From Phaeotremella fagi (Eukaryota > Basidiomycota > Tremellomycetes > Tremellales > Phaeotremellaceae), in assembly GCA_001599715.1 (NCBI GenBank), contig BCHU01000007.1:5586-69585 (forward strand): a stretch of DNA of 64,000 nucleotides, written 5' to 3'. This document shows, piece after piece, positions 1 to 9,177 of this stretch. The notes beneath the pieces were generated by a model. That model had not been told where the DNA came from. It saw only the letters and a program-made list of their open reading frames with translations, and ran no database searches. A program made the position numbers and the translations under genes. Each line of letters begins with the position of its first letter. The stretch's first letter is position 1.

Positions 1-95
<95 letters not shown>

Positions 96-96
96 A
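1..96. repeat. TCGTGG hexanucleotide tandem repeat
   Basis: About 15 near-perfect TCGTGG units run from the window edge to about 96, with one TCGTGA variant near the inner end. On the minus strand the array is in frame and encodes alternating His and Asp. The imperfect codons just downstream (HD, DDH, HDK) look like the decayed edge of the same expansion. The full length is not visible. Confidence 0.9.
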
Positions 97-901
97 TCGT
101 GGTCGTTAGCTTTACCATTGTCGCAATCCGTATCTTTATCTTTATCGTGGCCACCCTTGCCTTTGTCGTGATCGTGATCATCGTGATCCTCGAAATCGTC
201 ATCATGGTTATTGGGGTTAGAAGACCAAGGCGTCCCTTTATGAGGTTTATCTGTTGGGTTGACTGTTCCCCAGTCAACAGAGACCTAACGTCAGTGAAGG
301 ACAATCTCTTACTCACCTCTCCACAAGCGTTGCCAAGATCAATCTCCTCAGCACAAGCGTTAACCTTGTAGCAACCATCACTGTCATCAAATTCTAAACT
401 AGAGACCAACCAATAGATGTGAGCCCCCTTGTCGGCCTTGCGATTGCAGTGAAGTGGTTTGGTGACGAACAACAAGTCCTTGAACTTTTGATACCAATGA
501 TCACGAGCAAAGTTGAAGGAACCACTGTCTTTGAATTGTAGAACCAAACCGTCATCTTTACAATCGATCCAATCGATAAAATCGGTGTAAGGAAGGATGA
601 CTGCTGGGTATTGAAAGGTGAGGTTAGCGATAGCAAAGAGATAAGGTTGTGATTTATCGGCTTCGTCATCGTGATAATGAACTGTACCGGCGAGACTGGG
701 GATCAAATTGTCGTAAGCGTGCGTATCGATGTGACGGGGAACGATGGGTGAAAGAGTTGGAGAAGCAGAATGAGCAGTGTCGATAGCAGAGTGGAGATAG
801 GGGTTGGTGACGATGTCGAGGGAGCTAGCTGAGGTGTAAGTGAAAGTGAACCAGGTGAAAAAGAGAATGAGGGGTGTAGTGGGAGAGATTGAGGAGAGCA
901 T
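1..901 (-). CDS. Secreted protein with C-terminal (His-Asp)n repeat, 3' end outside window
   Basis: The start ATG at 901 begins a hydrophobic leader (LILFFTWFTFTY) ending near TSASS, a likely secretion signal. A body of about 190 residues follows with scattered cysteines and aromatic residues. It resembles secreted fungal proteins of the DUF7029 type, but that is an impression only. A 32-nt intron (285-316, GTGAGT...CTGACGTTAG) joins the frame to an acidic, His-rich tail. The tail becomes a pure His-Asp dipeptide run encoded by the TCGTGG hexamer and continues past the window edge, so the C-terminus is unknown. Such a tail could bind metal ions or act as a flexible wall spacer; this is inference. 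I do not recognise a precise function. Confidence 0.7.
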
Positions 902-1742
902 GGTGAAAGAAGATGACTTGGGTGATTGGAGGAGGAATTGAAAGAACAGGAAATCGAGCTGCGCTTTACTCACCTTTATACCTTGTCCTCGTACAGCATT
1001 GGACGCGCTGATGTTAGATCTTGATGCCAAGAGTAACGAGATGAAAAGGAAGAAAGGATGGGGATTTCATTAATCAGTCATTGATGATGATTGGTGTTCT
1101 AGAATTCTACGTAGAACCGAACAAGAAATTTGCTGATGGTGATGGTGATGATTACTGAATACCGAGACAAAGCTATAAGCTGTGTAGCGATAGAGACTGG
1201 ATGCTGGACGTTCCATTGAGAGCGTAAGATGTAAGAAGAGCGAAGTGTAGTGTTGATCAGAGGAATGTAAAAAAAGCGCCAAGAATCCTTACAGGAAGTC
1301 TCGACGAAGTACGAACCAAATTCTCCAGGTACAACTTTAAGCTATGCTTGAATCTTGAATCTGAATTGAATGAAGTCGGTTGGCCAAGTCAGGTGAGCAA
1401 GATTATGATCTTGTAAGTGTTAGATGATAAAAGTAAGTTGAATAGACAATTCCAACACAGCAACGAAAACATCACTCGGAACCAAAACAGCTTGTGCCAA
1501 GACTGTAGCTGGTTGCTGTAATCTTGAAGAGTCGAAGTCGTGAACGATCGTGCACTGGTTAATTCAACTTACTGGTACAAATAGGTCCAAGGTCATCTGA
1601 TGCATAAGGCTGAGGCAGTACTGCGAACGAGATGTATTTTGGGCAACACGTACTGTAATACAACCCTCGACAAAGCTTTCAAAGATCTCGGATTGACACG
1701 GGCTGAAGACCTCCAACCTGCCCTAAATCTCGCTCAACCCAT
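902..1742. other. Intergenic region without a supported gene
   Basis: This 841-bp stretch is upstream of the secreted protein and downstream of oxygenase 1. The short open frames lack conserved motifs, plausible splice sites or good starts. I see no RNA gene or mobile element. Confidence 0.5.
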
Positions 1743-2823
1743 CTAAACCTCCCCTAAACTCCCCTCAAACTTGTTCCGCTCGAAACCTTTTGCAGTAAAC
1801 ACCTGAGGCAGCTTTCTCGTCCCCTTCTGTAAGATCCATTCAGCACTTGTCCATTCAGGAGCGTTGGCGTCAGATTTTGGTTGTTGATCGACCAAACCAC
1901 CTTCAAGTCGACGTAGGATAACCGAATCTTCAGGTCTAGCAAAGAAGGCTAAGCTATTCCTCGTCAATTCGTTTTGACCACCTGGCGCTGGGACCACACG
2001 ATGGATGTTGGATCGAAGGATACCAGCTGAAAACGTAACCATAGCGTCACCAAGATTAACCACACATGACCCAGGGATTGGACGAACGTAAACCCAAGAT
2101 CCTTCCCCATTCCTAATCTGCAACCCTCCCAGCCAATTGAACAACACTGTCAAAGACCCAAAATCTGTATGTTCCGACCTAACAGCTCGTTCTTCGTCAT
2201 AAGGTTGAGGTGGGGCTTGTAGAAACCTAACATGGTCACCGGATCGTTCGTTGAAGCGATGCAAGTTGGCAAGGGTGTTGGGAGGAAGTTTCAGATGGGT
2301 GTTGAGATGTTCCAGCATGAGATCAACAGCTTCTCGGCAGTGTTTGATATAACTGGAGTAGAGCTCGTTATGTTGGAGGATGATGGGGTGACATGGGAGA
2401 CGTTCACAGAACCCAAAGACGTCATCTTTACGAAGCTATAGTCAGTGATGTCAAGACTAAACCCACATTATAGTTCTCTTTGCGTAACGACACCCCAGAG
2501 TCGTCGCTAACAGCTGTATCCACATAGCGATACGCGTAAAACGGATCAATCTTGTCTTTCCCAAAAGAGTCCTTGACATCGTAAGGGAGATTGAAGAATT
2601 CTTTTTGTAACACAAGTAGTTGCTCCGATTCTTCAACCAAAAGTCTACCAGTTTCTGAATCCAAACAGTCGAGATAGAAGAAGCCTAATTTTTGACAAGC
2701 ATCAAAGAACGCGCTTGAAGTGGATTCGTCGCCCGATTCCAATTTCGCAAGGGAGATGGAGACGAGTGGTGCTGTGGGGACGTCGAGAGGGAAAGGAGGG
2801 AGTGTATGATGTGAGGTGGACAT
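1743..2823 (-). CDS. 2-oxoglutarate/Fe(II)-dependent oxygenase 1 (isopenicillin-N-synthase-like fold)
   Basis: Two exons (2823-2467 and 2435-1743) encode about 349 aa. The 31-nt intron at 2436-2466 falls after the residues ENYN. The N-terminal half matches the DIOX_N type domain (GFFYLDC, then LPYDVKDSFGK). The C-terminal half carries the iron triad: H and D in SEHTDFGS and the distal H in LRSNIHRVV. The 2OG-binding Arg-x-Ser is in TRNSLAFF. The family hydroxylates or desaturates small molecules in the cytosol; the substrate cannot be told. It is a close paralogue of the gene at 8031-9151, with the intron at the same codon, so the two arose by local duplication. A TATA-like box lies about 56 nt upstream. 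Confidence 0.9.
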
Positions 2824-2878
2824 TAGATGAGGCTGGAGAAAGGAATATCAACAGGTGTCAACTTGAAAAGCGTAAGAG

Positions 2879-2886
2879 TATAAATA
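2879..2886 (-). promoter_or_regulatory. TATA-like box of oxygenase 1
   Basis: The minus strand reads TATTTATA about 56 nt before the start codon. Spacing and composition suit a core promoter. The remaining intergenic DNA to 3335 shows no other gene. Confidence 0.45.
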
Positions 2887-3335
2887 GACCTACGATCCGA
2901 CGGCTCTCACCGATAAGACGCTATCTTCCCTGTATGGGCATGAGGTGAGGATTGAGCAGTCGCTATCTTCCTTCGTCCATGATTCGAGCATAAGTGGTTC
3001 AGCACGGTGAAATGAGAAGGTTAATAATTAGATATCTGGGGTTTGATCAAATCCACCCAGTTAGGCGCGCCATCAAACTTATGAAAGATAAGAACTTTGC
3101 CGTTCATCACGCAAAGTAGAACTCAATTTCAACTATCTATCAACCTATCGATGAATCTAGTCCAACATGTACAGTTGCGTAAACACAACCTTTACACGAA
3201 AAGGCAACCATCACATGACAGATAAACACTTGCATAACCAATACTACCATTCACTTTCAAATCAATACCGTAAAGAAACAATGAACAATACGCAATAGAC
3301 AATCATCACCCATCACCCACCCACACCCGCTCTGC

Positions 3336-5036
3336 CTAGCGAACAACAGGTACATCCCTTACCACCTCTACGTGCTGAGAATCCCCCTTGTAATCAGCGT
3401 TGTCCATAGCGTACGCCGCCAAGTCAGCAGTTTTTGACTCTGGAATAAGATCCATCAATCCTGCAGCTGTCGATTCTGGATGCCATTTGACAGATTGTCT
3501 AGCCGATATCTTGAGCGCGAACAGAAGATCGATCTCTTCGAGAGGTCTGTTTTTGATTTCTGGAAGATAGAAATAGGTAAAAGCGCCGGCGAACAGATTC
3601 AAAGGAAGGAAAATGAATCCCACTTTGGGACCGAGATTCGCAGCGTCTGCTCTGAAGAGATATGGAGTGGCATAAGAAACCCCGACACCAAGCGCAATGT
3701 TGAAGATTTGAGCGACAATTTGAGTTTTACCTCTGACCGTCTGTTCAGGAAGTTCAGCGATAACACCGTGGATGGTAGAAGCGAAACCTGTATGGAACGA
3801 TGTGTTGAAAAGGAGAATACAGGCGACGATGAAATTGGTACCAGCTTGATTGACGGTAGGCTGCATGAGACCAGTGCAAGCCATTGACAACAAGCAGGCA
3901 GCTTGAACCAGTGACGTGGTAATGATCAAAGGACGACGACCGACTTTGTCCATGTATGTCATGAGGAGAATGTTTCCAAGGAACCCAATAACCGATGATA
4001 TGAGGTTGAAGTTGTAAGCGCTGATGGAGTTGAGTGTTGCAATGTAGATGGCACCGTAGGAAGAGGTGAAACTGCTACCAGAGATAGAACCAGTAGGAGC
4101 TAGAAGAGTGACGATCAAGGTTCGCCTCAGGTTGGTACCCTTGATAAGATCTCTCCATTTTCCTTGAGCTTTGTCGACTTCTAGAGCGAGTCTGATTGAA
4201 GCGAGTTCCTCGTCGATCACTTGGTCAGATGTATCGACTCTGACTCGTTTCAAGACGTCTCGAGCTTCGTCAACCTTTCCGATTTGGAGAAGATAACGAG
4301 GGGATTCGACCAGCCAATAGGTGGAAATACAACAGATAACTGGCATCGGGAACCAGAGAATGAACTGGGATTAGTGATGAACATCACGATGACCTACTGG
4401 AATCTGCCATGAAAGGTTACTTTGAATTGTTGCAGTTCCTACCAGAACCCCAGACATGACCAAGGCGGCAAAGGTCTAACGTCAGCGACAGCCACCGCAA
4501 ATCACTTACAAATGACACATAGTAAGCTCCAACGGCGATACCCCGAACAGCTGGGGGTACAAGCTCAGCGATATAAGCAGAGTTGACCACTACACCAGCA
4601 CCGTAATAGATATAATTGATACACCTCGCCGCCATGAGATGAGCACGGTTTTGAGCGGTACACATGATGACTGCACCCATGATAGCCCAAGCGCACATGA
4701 GAAAGTTGGTCCATCGACGACCGATACGATTCATCAAAAGACCAGCACCAAAGACTCCAATAGCTTGACAAGCGTTTGGTACGGCTGGCGTCAGTGATGT
4801 TCACAGCTGGACTCACCATTTAGTACAGATAGATACGATGTCGGTAAAACACAAGTGGTTCCTGTACAATCGCCAAACTGTTTGATGAAATATGGCATCG
4901 CCTGGGTCGTACCAATGGCGTTGGTTTCGAAAGCTTGATTACATGACGAAACACCAAGGATGATGGTACAGAAAGCGATGTATGGGTTGAAATTGGCAGC
5001 GATGTTTCGCAAGTATCCTCTTTTGATAGGTGCCAT
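3336..5036 (-). CDS. Sugar-porter MFS transporter
   Basis: Four exons separated by introns of 32 nt (4785-4816), 34 nt (4476-4509) and 33 nt (4365-4397) encode about 533 aa. This matches the usual 12-helix sugar porters. Family marks are MNRIGRRW (the loop 2-3 GRR motif), WLVESPRYLL before the central loop, DKVGRRP (loop 8-9) and a PEIKNRPLEE version of the PETKGR motif at the end of helix 12. The protein should sit in the plasma membrane and import a sugar or sugar acid. It lies 301 bp from the oligogalacturonate-lyase-like gene on the same strand, which suggests uptake of a pectin- or plant-derived sugar; this is inference. A clear TATA box lies about 40 nt upstream. Confidence 0.9.
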
Positions 5037-5074
5037 TGTGGATGGAGTTGGGAGAGGTTCTAACGTTTCTCACC

Positions 5075-5082
5075 TTATATAT
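5075..5082 (-). promoter_or_regulatory. TATA box of the sugar-porter gene
   Basis: The sense strand reads GATATATAAGG about 40 nt before the ATG. The 300 bp between this gene and the lyase gene also contains CGGACT at 5205-5210 and GC-rich palindromic segments that could bind a Zn2Cys6 regulator. Confidence 0.55.
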
Positions 5083-5336
5083 CCCCCGCGGTATATCCAA
5101 TAATCCGTCTCGATTCGAGGGGTACCGTGGGAGCCCATGGAGAATGGTGTGTTCATCGTGGAGCTTATTGTTGGAGCACCGGGCCGTCGATACGAAGACA
5201 AATTCGGACTAAAAAGTCGGTGTGAACTCTCACCGGTGGATGGGGCATTCTCTTGTCATCTATTTTTGGCGACGGTGGAGCTTTCGGAGGATTCCTTTCC
5301 CGATCACGACGTAACCTTAAAATTCATGCATCTTCA

Positions 5337-6578
5337 CTACAACGAACCCCTGACTAAATCTATGGCATACGTATGAATCTCGTCTCCATGAATGTTGGCT
5401 CTGAAGATTAACCATTTCCCGTCTGGACTGAAGTTGACGTTGGGTTCGAGAGCATAATTTTGATCCTTCATGTTGACCAATTTGGTGGATGTAAATACCC
5501 CTGGTTGAATCAGATCAGGAGCGTCTGATGTTCCCTTGATCAGGCTAGGAGTGAACAGATACAACCACTTTCCATCCTTTGCATGAGCAACCATCCAATC
5601 TTCACCACCGTCTCCAGCAAACAAACTCCCATCGTACGAAGTGACAAAGTGAACTGACCACTCATCACGCTCCAGATGATACCACGTGCGTTTACCAGTT
5701 GCAATTTCATAACCTGCGACCCAGAAATCCTGACCTCGAGGTGTTTGAACGTCGTACCAGATGGTGTTCCCATCTTGACTCCACCATTCGTGCCCTGCAA
5801 TCTCCATTACCATTTGGCGTTGATGTACCTTGAAAGGTTTACCCGGTGAATCGGTTCTAATAGTCCATAATCGATCCACGTCATGCCAAGGACCTTCGTG
5901 ACAGAACATCAGGAGGTTGGGGTCGGTCGGGGAAAAGAGTAAATGGTTCAACCAGTCGCTGGACCCCCAAACGTCTACCCTTTGGCCAGTGTTGATATTG
6001 ATGACGAATATCTTCATTGGGACTTTCGATTCGAACCTTTGAGTCATCCTCAACCCTTTAGCTTCGTTATGTGTCATTGGAGTACCGTCAGGATGAGTAC
6101 CACGGTACATTGGTTGATCAGTTTTGGGATCGCGTTCCATGAAGAACTTGGCGATGGGTTCTGTAGAGCTCAAGTCGGTTTCGATACCTGCCAGCAGCGT
6201 CTCGTCACAGTTTAAAGATTGAATCTCGCCAGAGGGTGGAACGTCGTAGATTTTGGAAGCTACCCCGGTGTCGATATCCACACGAAAGACCGTTTTCTTT
6301 ACCCTATTGCCGATTCCTTCTCTCGTTTCGTAGTAGGCAGAATTGTGTGTATGCCCAGCGAACAATAGTCGAAAGGGTACATCAACGTTAACCACGCGCG
6401 TAACCTCAAAAGTCTTCATGTTGACCGTGTCGATACCAGTTGGAGTGGAGACAAGAAGATCACCTCGAGTTGTGAAACCGTTCTCATTGAAATAAAGACT
6501 GGAACTACCAGGTTCTGTCGACAACCTAACGACTCTGTAGCCAGTTTCTTTCTCTATCCATTCTTTGGGTGGTGTCAT
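5337..6578 (-). CDS. Oligogalacturonate-lyase-like protein (PL22-type beta-propeller)
   Basis: This is a single exon. The open frame extends upstream to a GTG at 6623, but the first in-frame ATG is at 6578 (MTPPKEWIEKETG), giving 413 aa. Repeated blade motifs (SPDGKWLIF, SQDGNTIWYDV, SYDGSLFAGDGG) and the segment LMFCHEGPWHDVDRLW match oligogalacturonate lyases, which cleave unsaturated or saturated digalacturonate in the cytosol. I cannot place the metal ligands of the bacterial enzymes with certainty. The C-terminal segment reads LEPNVNFSPD, where a Gln/His-rich metal site might be expected, so activity is open. The family is known mainly from bacteria. The lack of introns in an intron-dense region fits bacterial origin. 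It is divergently paired with the hydrolase at 6736. Confidence 0.75.
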   Translation of the reverse strand: MTPPKEWIEKETGYRVVRLSTEPGSSSLYFNENGFTTRGDLLVSTPTGIDTVNMKTFEVTRVVNVDVPFRLLFAGHTHNSAYYETREGIGNRVKKTVFRVDIDTGVASKIYDVPPSGEIQSLNCDETLLAGIETDLSSTEPIAKFFMERDPKTDQPMYRGTHPDGTPMTHNEAKGLRMTQRFESKVPMKIFVININTGQRVDVWGSSDWLNHLLFSPTDPNLLMFCHEGPWHDVDRLWTIRTDSPGKPFKVHQRQMVMEIAGHEWWSQDGNTIWYDVQTPRGQDFWVAGYEIATGKRTWYHLERDEWSVHFVTSYDGSLFAGDGGEDWMVAHAKDGKWLYLFTPSLIKGTSDAPDLIQPGVFTSTKLVNMKDQNYALEPNVNFSPDGKWLIFRANIHGDEIHTYAIDLVRGSL

Positions 6579-6735
6579 GGTGGTTGATGGTGTAGATGTT
6601 GTTGCTGCTTGTGCTTTAACCACCGGGCCGGCTTGTCTTTGCGCCTACCTCTCGGACTATTTCGATCCCAAAATAGACTAACGCTGTATCTTCATTCCAT
6701 ATTAAAACTATATCCATACGTTGTTTAGCATCAAC
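6579..6735. promoter_or_regulatory. Divergent promoter between lyase-like and hydrolase genes
   Basis: The two intronless genes start only 157 bp apart on opposite strands, so they probably share control elements. The spacer has an AT-rich tract near 6700-6715 and CGGACT at 6653-6658, a variant of the motif found upstream of other cluster genes. Confidence 0.5.
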
Positions 6736-7833
6736 ATGCATTCCCTTGTCCCACCTAACTTTACAGATCACAAGTATGGAGAGGTAGAGGGCGTGGCTCT
6801 TTGGTTGAGAATATGGCCTGGAACGGTGCCATCCACATCACCGACATCAATCCCTTGGATATTCTGGATACACGGTGGAGCTTACTGCTCTGGACAACAT
6901 TATCAGCCAAGATCATGGTTGGTACCTTTGTTTCGATCTCTCGGTGTCCATGTGGTCTCAGTCGCCTACCGTTTAGCTCCAGAAGCGTCAATGGAGGACA
7001 TGCTCCAGGATTGTGGTTTGGCAATGGAGTGGTGTTTCTCTAATCTGACTCAGATAGTACCCACGGATGTCAAAAACTATGCCCTTGGTGGAGATTCAGC
7101 TGGTGCTGGATTGGCAACGCTTTTGGCTCTGAGGTATCGACCCAAGGTCGTCATCAACGTCTACGGAGTGGTGGATCTACTGTACCAACAACAACTCTAC
7201 GACGCCATGGGACCTCTCCAAACCACCTGGAGCAATCGGGGGTTAACCAGTGACGATCTCGAAATCACCCTGTCACAACGAGATCCAAAAGGTGCTATCA
7301 CCGGTACAGCCAACCTTCACAACCTCCAAGGAGTAGACCCTCGTGAATCGACTTCAGCCGCTGGAATCGCTAAAGAACTGAAACGACTTTGGGGGGTTTC
7401 CGACGAAGAGTGGGTGTTTAACGCCCGTGTGGATAGGCAATGGGACGTCAAGTCGTATGTAGGTTACGCGAGGGTGATGATATCACTTCCTCTTCGTTTG
7501 AATGATGCGACGGACAGGGAAGGTCTGCTCAAAAAGTACTCTTCCTACCACCAACTATCATCCACCTACCCACCAACGATATTCCTCCACGGTACAGCGG
7601 ATACTGCGGTTCCGTTCGAATGTGCAACAAGAATGGCTGCAAAATTGAAAGACCTAGGTGTGGATGTGGAGGAGCTATACTGTGAGGGTCAACAACATGG
7701 TTGGGACAATGTGTACAATGTATGTGGCAATAAATCGTCAACTGACACCCAGTCACCGCAGGATGACGGTTGGGATATTTATATCGCACCCCTAGGTCAG
7801 TTTGTAGCTAAACACCTAGGGATCGAGGTCTAG
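6736..7833 (+). CDS. Alpha/beta hydrolase (HSL / carboxylesterase type)
   Basis: This is a single exon of 365 aa from the ATG at 6736; the frame is open to a TTG at 6721. The oxyanion-hole motif HGGAYCSG (about residue 50) and the nucleophile elbow GDSAGAG (about 120) are both present. Late in the protein HGTADTAVP supplies a likely acid and GQQHGW the catalytic His. This order matches hormone-sensitive-lipase-like esterases, which cleave esters, amides or lactones of small molecules. There is no signal peptide, so it is probably cytosolic. Its place between the lyase-like gene and oxygenase 2 suggests a step in the same catabolic route. No introns are present, unlike most neighbours. Confidence 0.88.
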   Translation: MHSLVPPNFTDHKYGEVEGVALWLRIWPGTVPSTSPTSIPWIFWIHGGAYCSGQHYQPRSWLVPLFRSLGVHVVSVAYRLAPEASMEDMLQDCGLAMEWCFSNLTQIVPTDVKNYALGGDSAGAGLATLLALRYRPKVVINVYGVVDLLYQQQLYDAMGPLQTTWSNRGLTSDDLEITLSQRDPKGAITGTANLHNLQGVDPRESTSAAGIAKELKRLWGVSDEEWVFNARVDRQWDVKSYVGYARVMISLPLRLNDATDREGLLKKYSSYHQLSSTYPPTIFLHGTADTAVPFECATRMAAKLKDLGVDVEELYCEGQQHGWDNVYNVCGNKSSTDTQSPQDDGWDIYIAPLGQFVAKHLGIEV

Positions 7834-7957
7834 AACGGAACTGTTTTCCAATTTGTTCTATTAAGGGATCGGACCAAACACTTTTGGTATCGGGGTGGAG
7901 GTGGAGGCGGCTGGGCGGGTTGCGGACGAAACCGAAGATAGGAGATTGCACCATAAA

Positions 7958-7967
7958 TTTTATATAA
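7958..7967 (+). promoter_or_regulatory. TATA box of oxygenase 2
   Basis: TTTTATATAA lies about 65 nt before the ATG at 8031. The same 197-bp spacer has ATCGGACC (7868-7875) and a run of GGTGGAGG-type G-rich units near 7895-7915. Confidence 0.5.
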
Positions 7968-8030
7968 CGATAATGCATCCCAGTCCTTGCTCTCACTTAT
8001 TACTTCTCACCATATTCTACCCTACCCATT

Positions 8031-9151
8031 ATGGTTTCCACCTCACACCACACTCTCCCACCCTTCCCATCAGATGTCAAGACTGCCCCTTTGGTGTCTG
8101 TTTCCCTCGCCAAGCTTGAATCTGGTGACGAAGCAGAGTCAGAAGCGTTCTTCACCTCATGCAAACAACTTGGTTTCTTCTACCTCGACATGTGCGGATC
8201 AGAGTTAGGGGAGAAGGTGGTTGCTGAATCAGAAGAGTTGAACACGATGCAGCAAAAGTTTTTCGCTTTGCCCAACGCAGTCAAGGACGTTTATGGTCGA
8301 CCACATTTACACCCTTTCTATGCGTATCGATTCTCAGAACTCCCAGAGAAGGATGAAAATGGAGACGCAAAGAGATCATTCGAAAACTACAACGTGAGTC
8401 ATGGCTTGAACTCAACTAATGACAGTTACGCAAAGACGACATTCTTGGGCAATGTGAGCGTTTAAACTGCCATTCAATCATTCTCGAGCATCAAGACCTT
8501 TACGAAAGATACGTCTATCACTGCCGTGGCGTCGTCGATCTCCTCCTCGAACATCTCAACAAACACCTCCAACTTCCTGCCGGCACTTTGGCAAATCTTC
8601 ATCGTATCCACGAACGTTCAGGGGACCACGTCAGAATCATTTCAAGTACCCCAACAGTGTTCGACGAAGAAAGAGCTTCTAGAGCTGAACACACCGATTT
8701 CGGTTCAATCACCATCCTGTTCAACTGGCTGTCGGGGCTTCAGATCCGTACTGCAGACACCAACGAATGGGTCTATGTACGTCCAATCCCTGGGTCCTGT
8801 GTCGTCAATCTAGGCGATGCCATGGTGAAATTTACCGCTGGTTTACTCCGATCAAACATTCATCGAGTGGTCCCACCTGTTGGCGAACAAGCAAGCTACA
8901 CACGAAACAGTCTCGTCTACTTCAGTCGTCCAGAAGATAGTGTTGTCCTTAAACGTCTACCCGGTGGTATCATCGATGCTCAACCAGTTTCAGAAGCTTC
9001 CGAACCAGAGTTCACTGCCGATCAATGGATCATGATGAAAGGAACGGGGCAGGCTCCAGGTGTCTACACCGCAAAGGGATTCGAGCATAAAACGTTTGGT
9101 GCTCGTATTCCTGTGGAGGGTGTTGCCCCGATTGTAGGAATCAAAGCGTAA
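8031..9151 (+). CDS. 2-oxoglutarate/Fe(II)-dependent oxygenase 2
   Basis: Two exons (8031-8393 and 8426-9151) with a 32-nt intron encode about 362 aa. The protein begins MVSTSHHTLPPFPSD, nearly identical to oxygenase 1 (MSTSHHTLPPFPLD). The intron also falls after ENYN. The iron triad is H and D in AEHTDFGS and H in LRSNIHRVV; the 2OG Arg-x-Ser is in TRNSLVYF. An open continuation through GTGAGC at 8454 was not taken as a second intron, because reading straight through gives QCERLNCHSIILEH, the exact counterpart of the paralogue. It probably oxidises a substrate related to that of oxygenase 1. The two paralogues flank the porter, lyase and hydrolase genes. Confidence 0.9.
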
Positions 9152-9177
9152 TGCATGCTGTATGATTTCTAGATAAA

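Noticed and set aside
1..96. CRISPR-like or telomeric repeat
   Set aside because: Units are contiguous 6-mers without spacers, in frame with a gene, and do not match telomere sequence.
3..371. Plus-strand open frame of poly-valine
   Set aside because: It is the antisense reading of the TCGTGG repeat and starts with GTG; the minus strand has the spliced, signal-peptide-bearing gene.
6579..6623. GTG-started N-terminal extension of the lyase-like protein
   Set aside because: Nuclear fungal genes use ATG; the extension is Thr/Ser low complexity and the domain starts after the ATG at 6578.
8454..8480. Second intron in oxygenase 2 at GTGAGC
   Set aside because: Reading through gives the exact counterpart of the paralogue sequence, so the GT is exonic.
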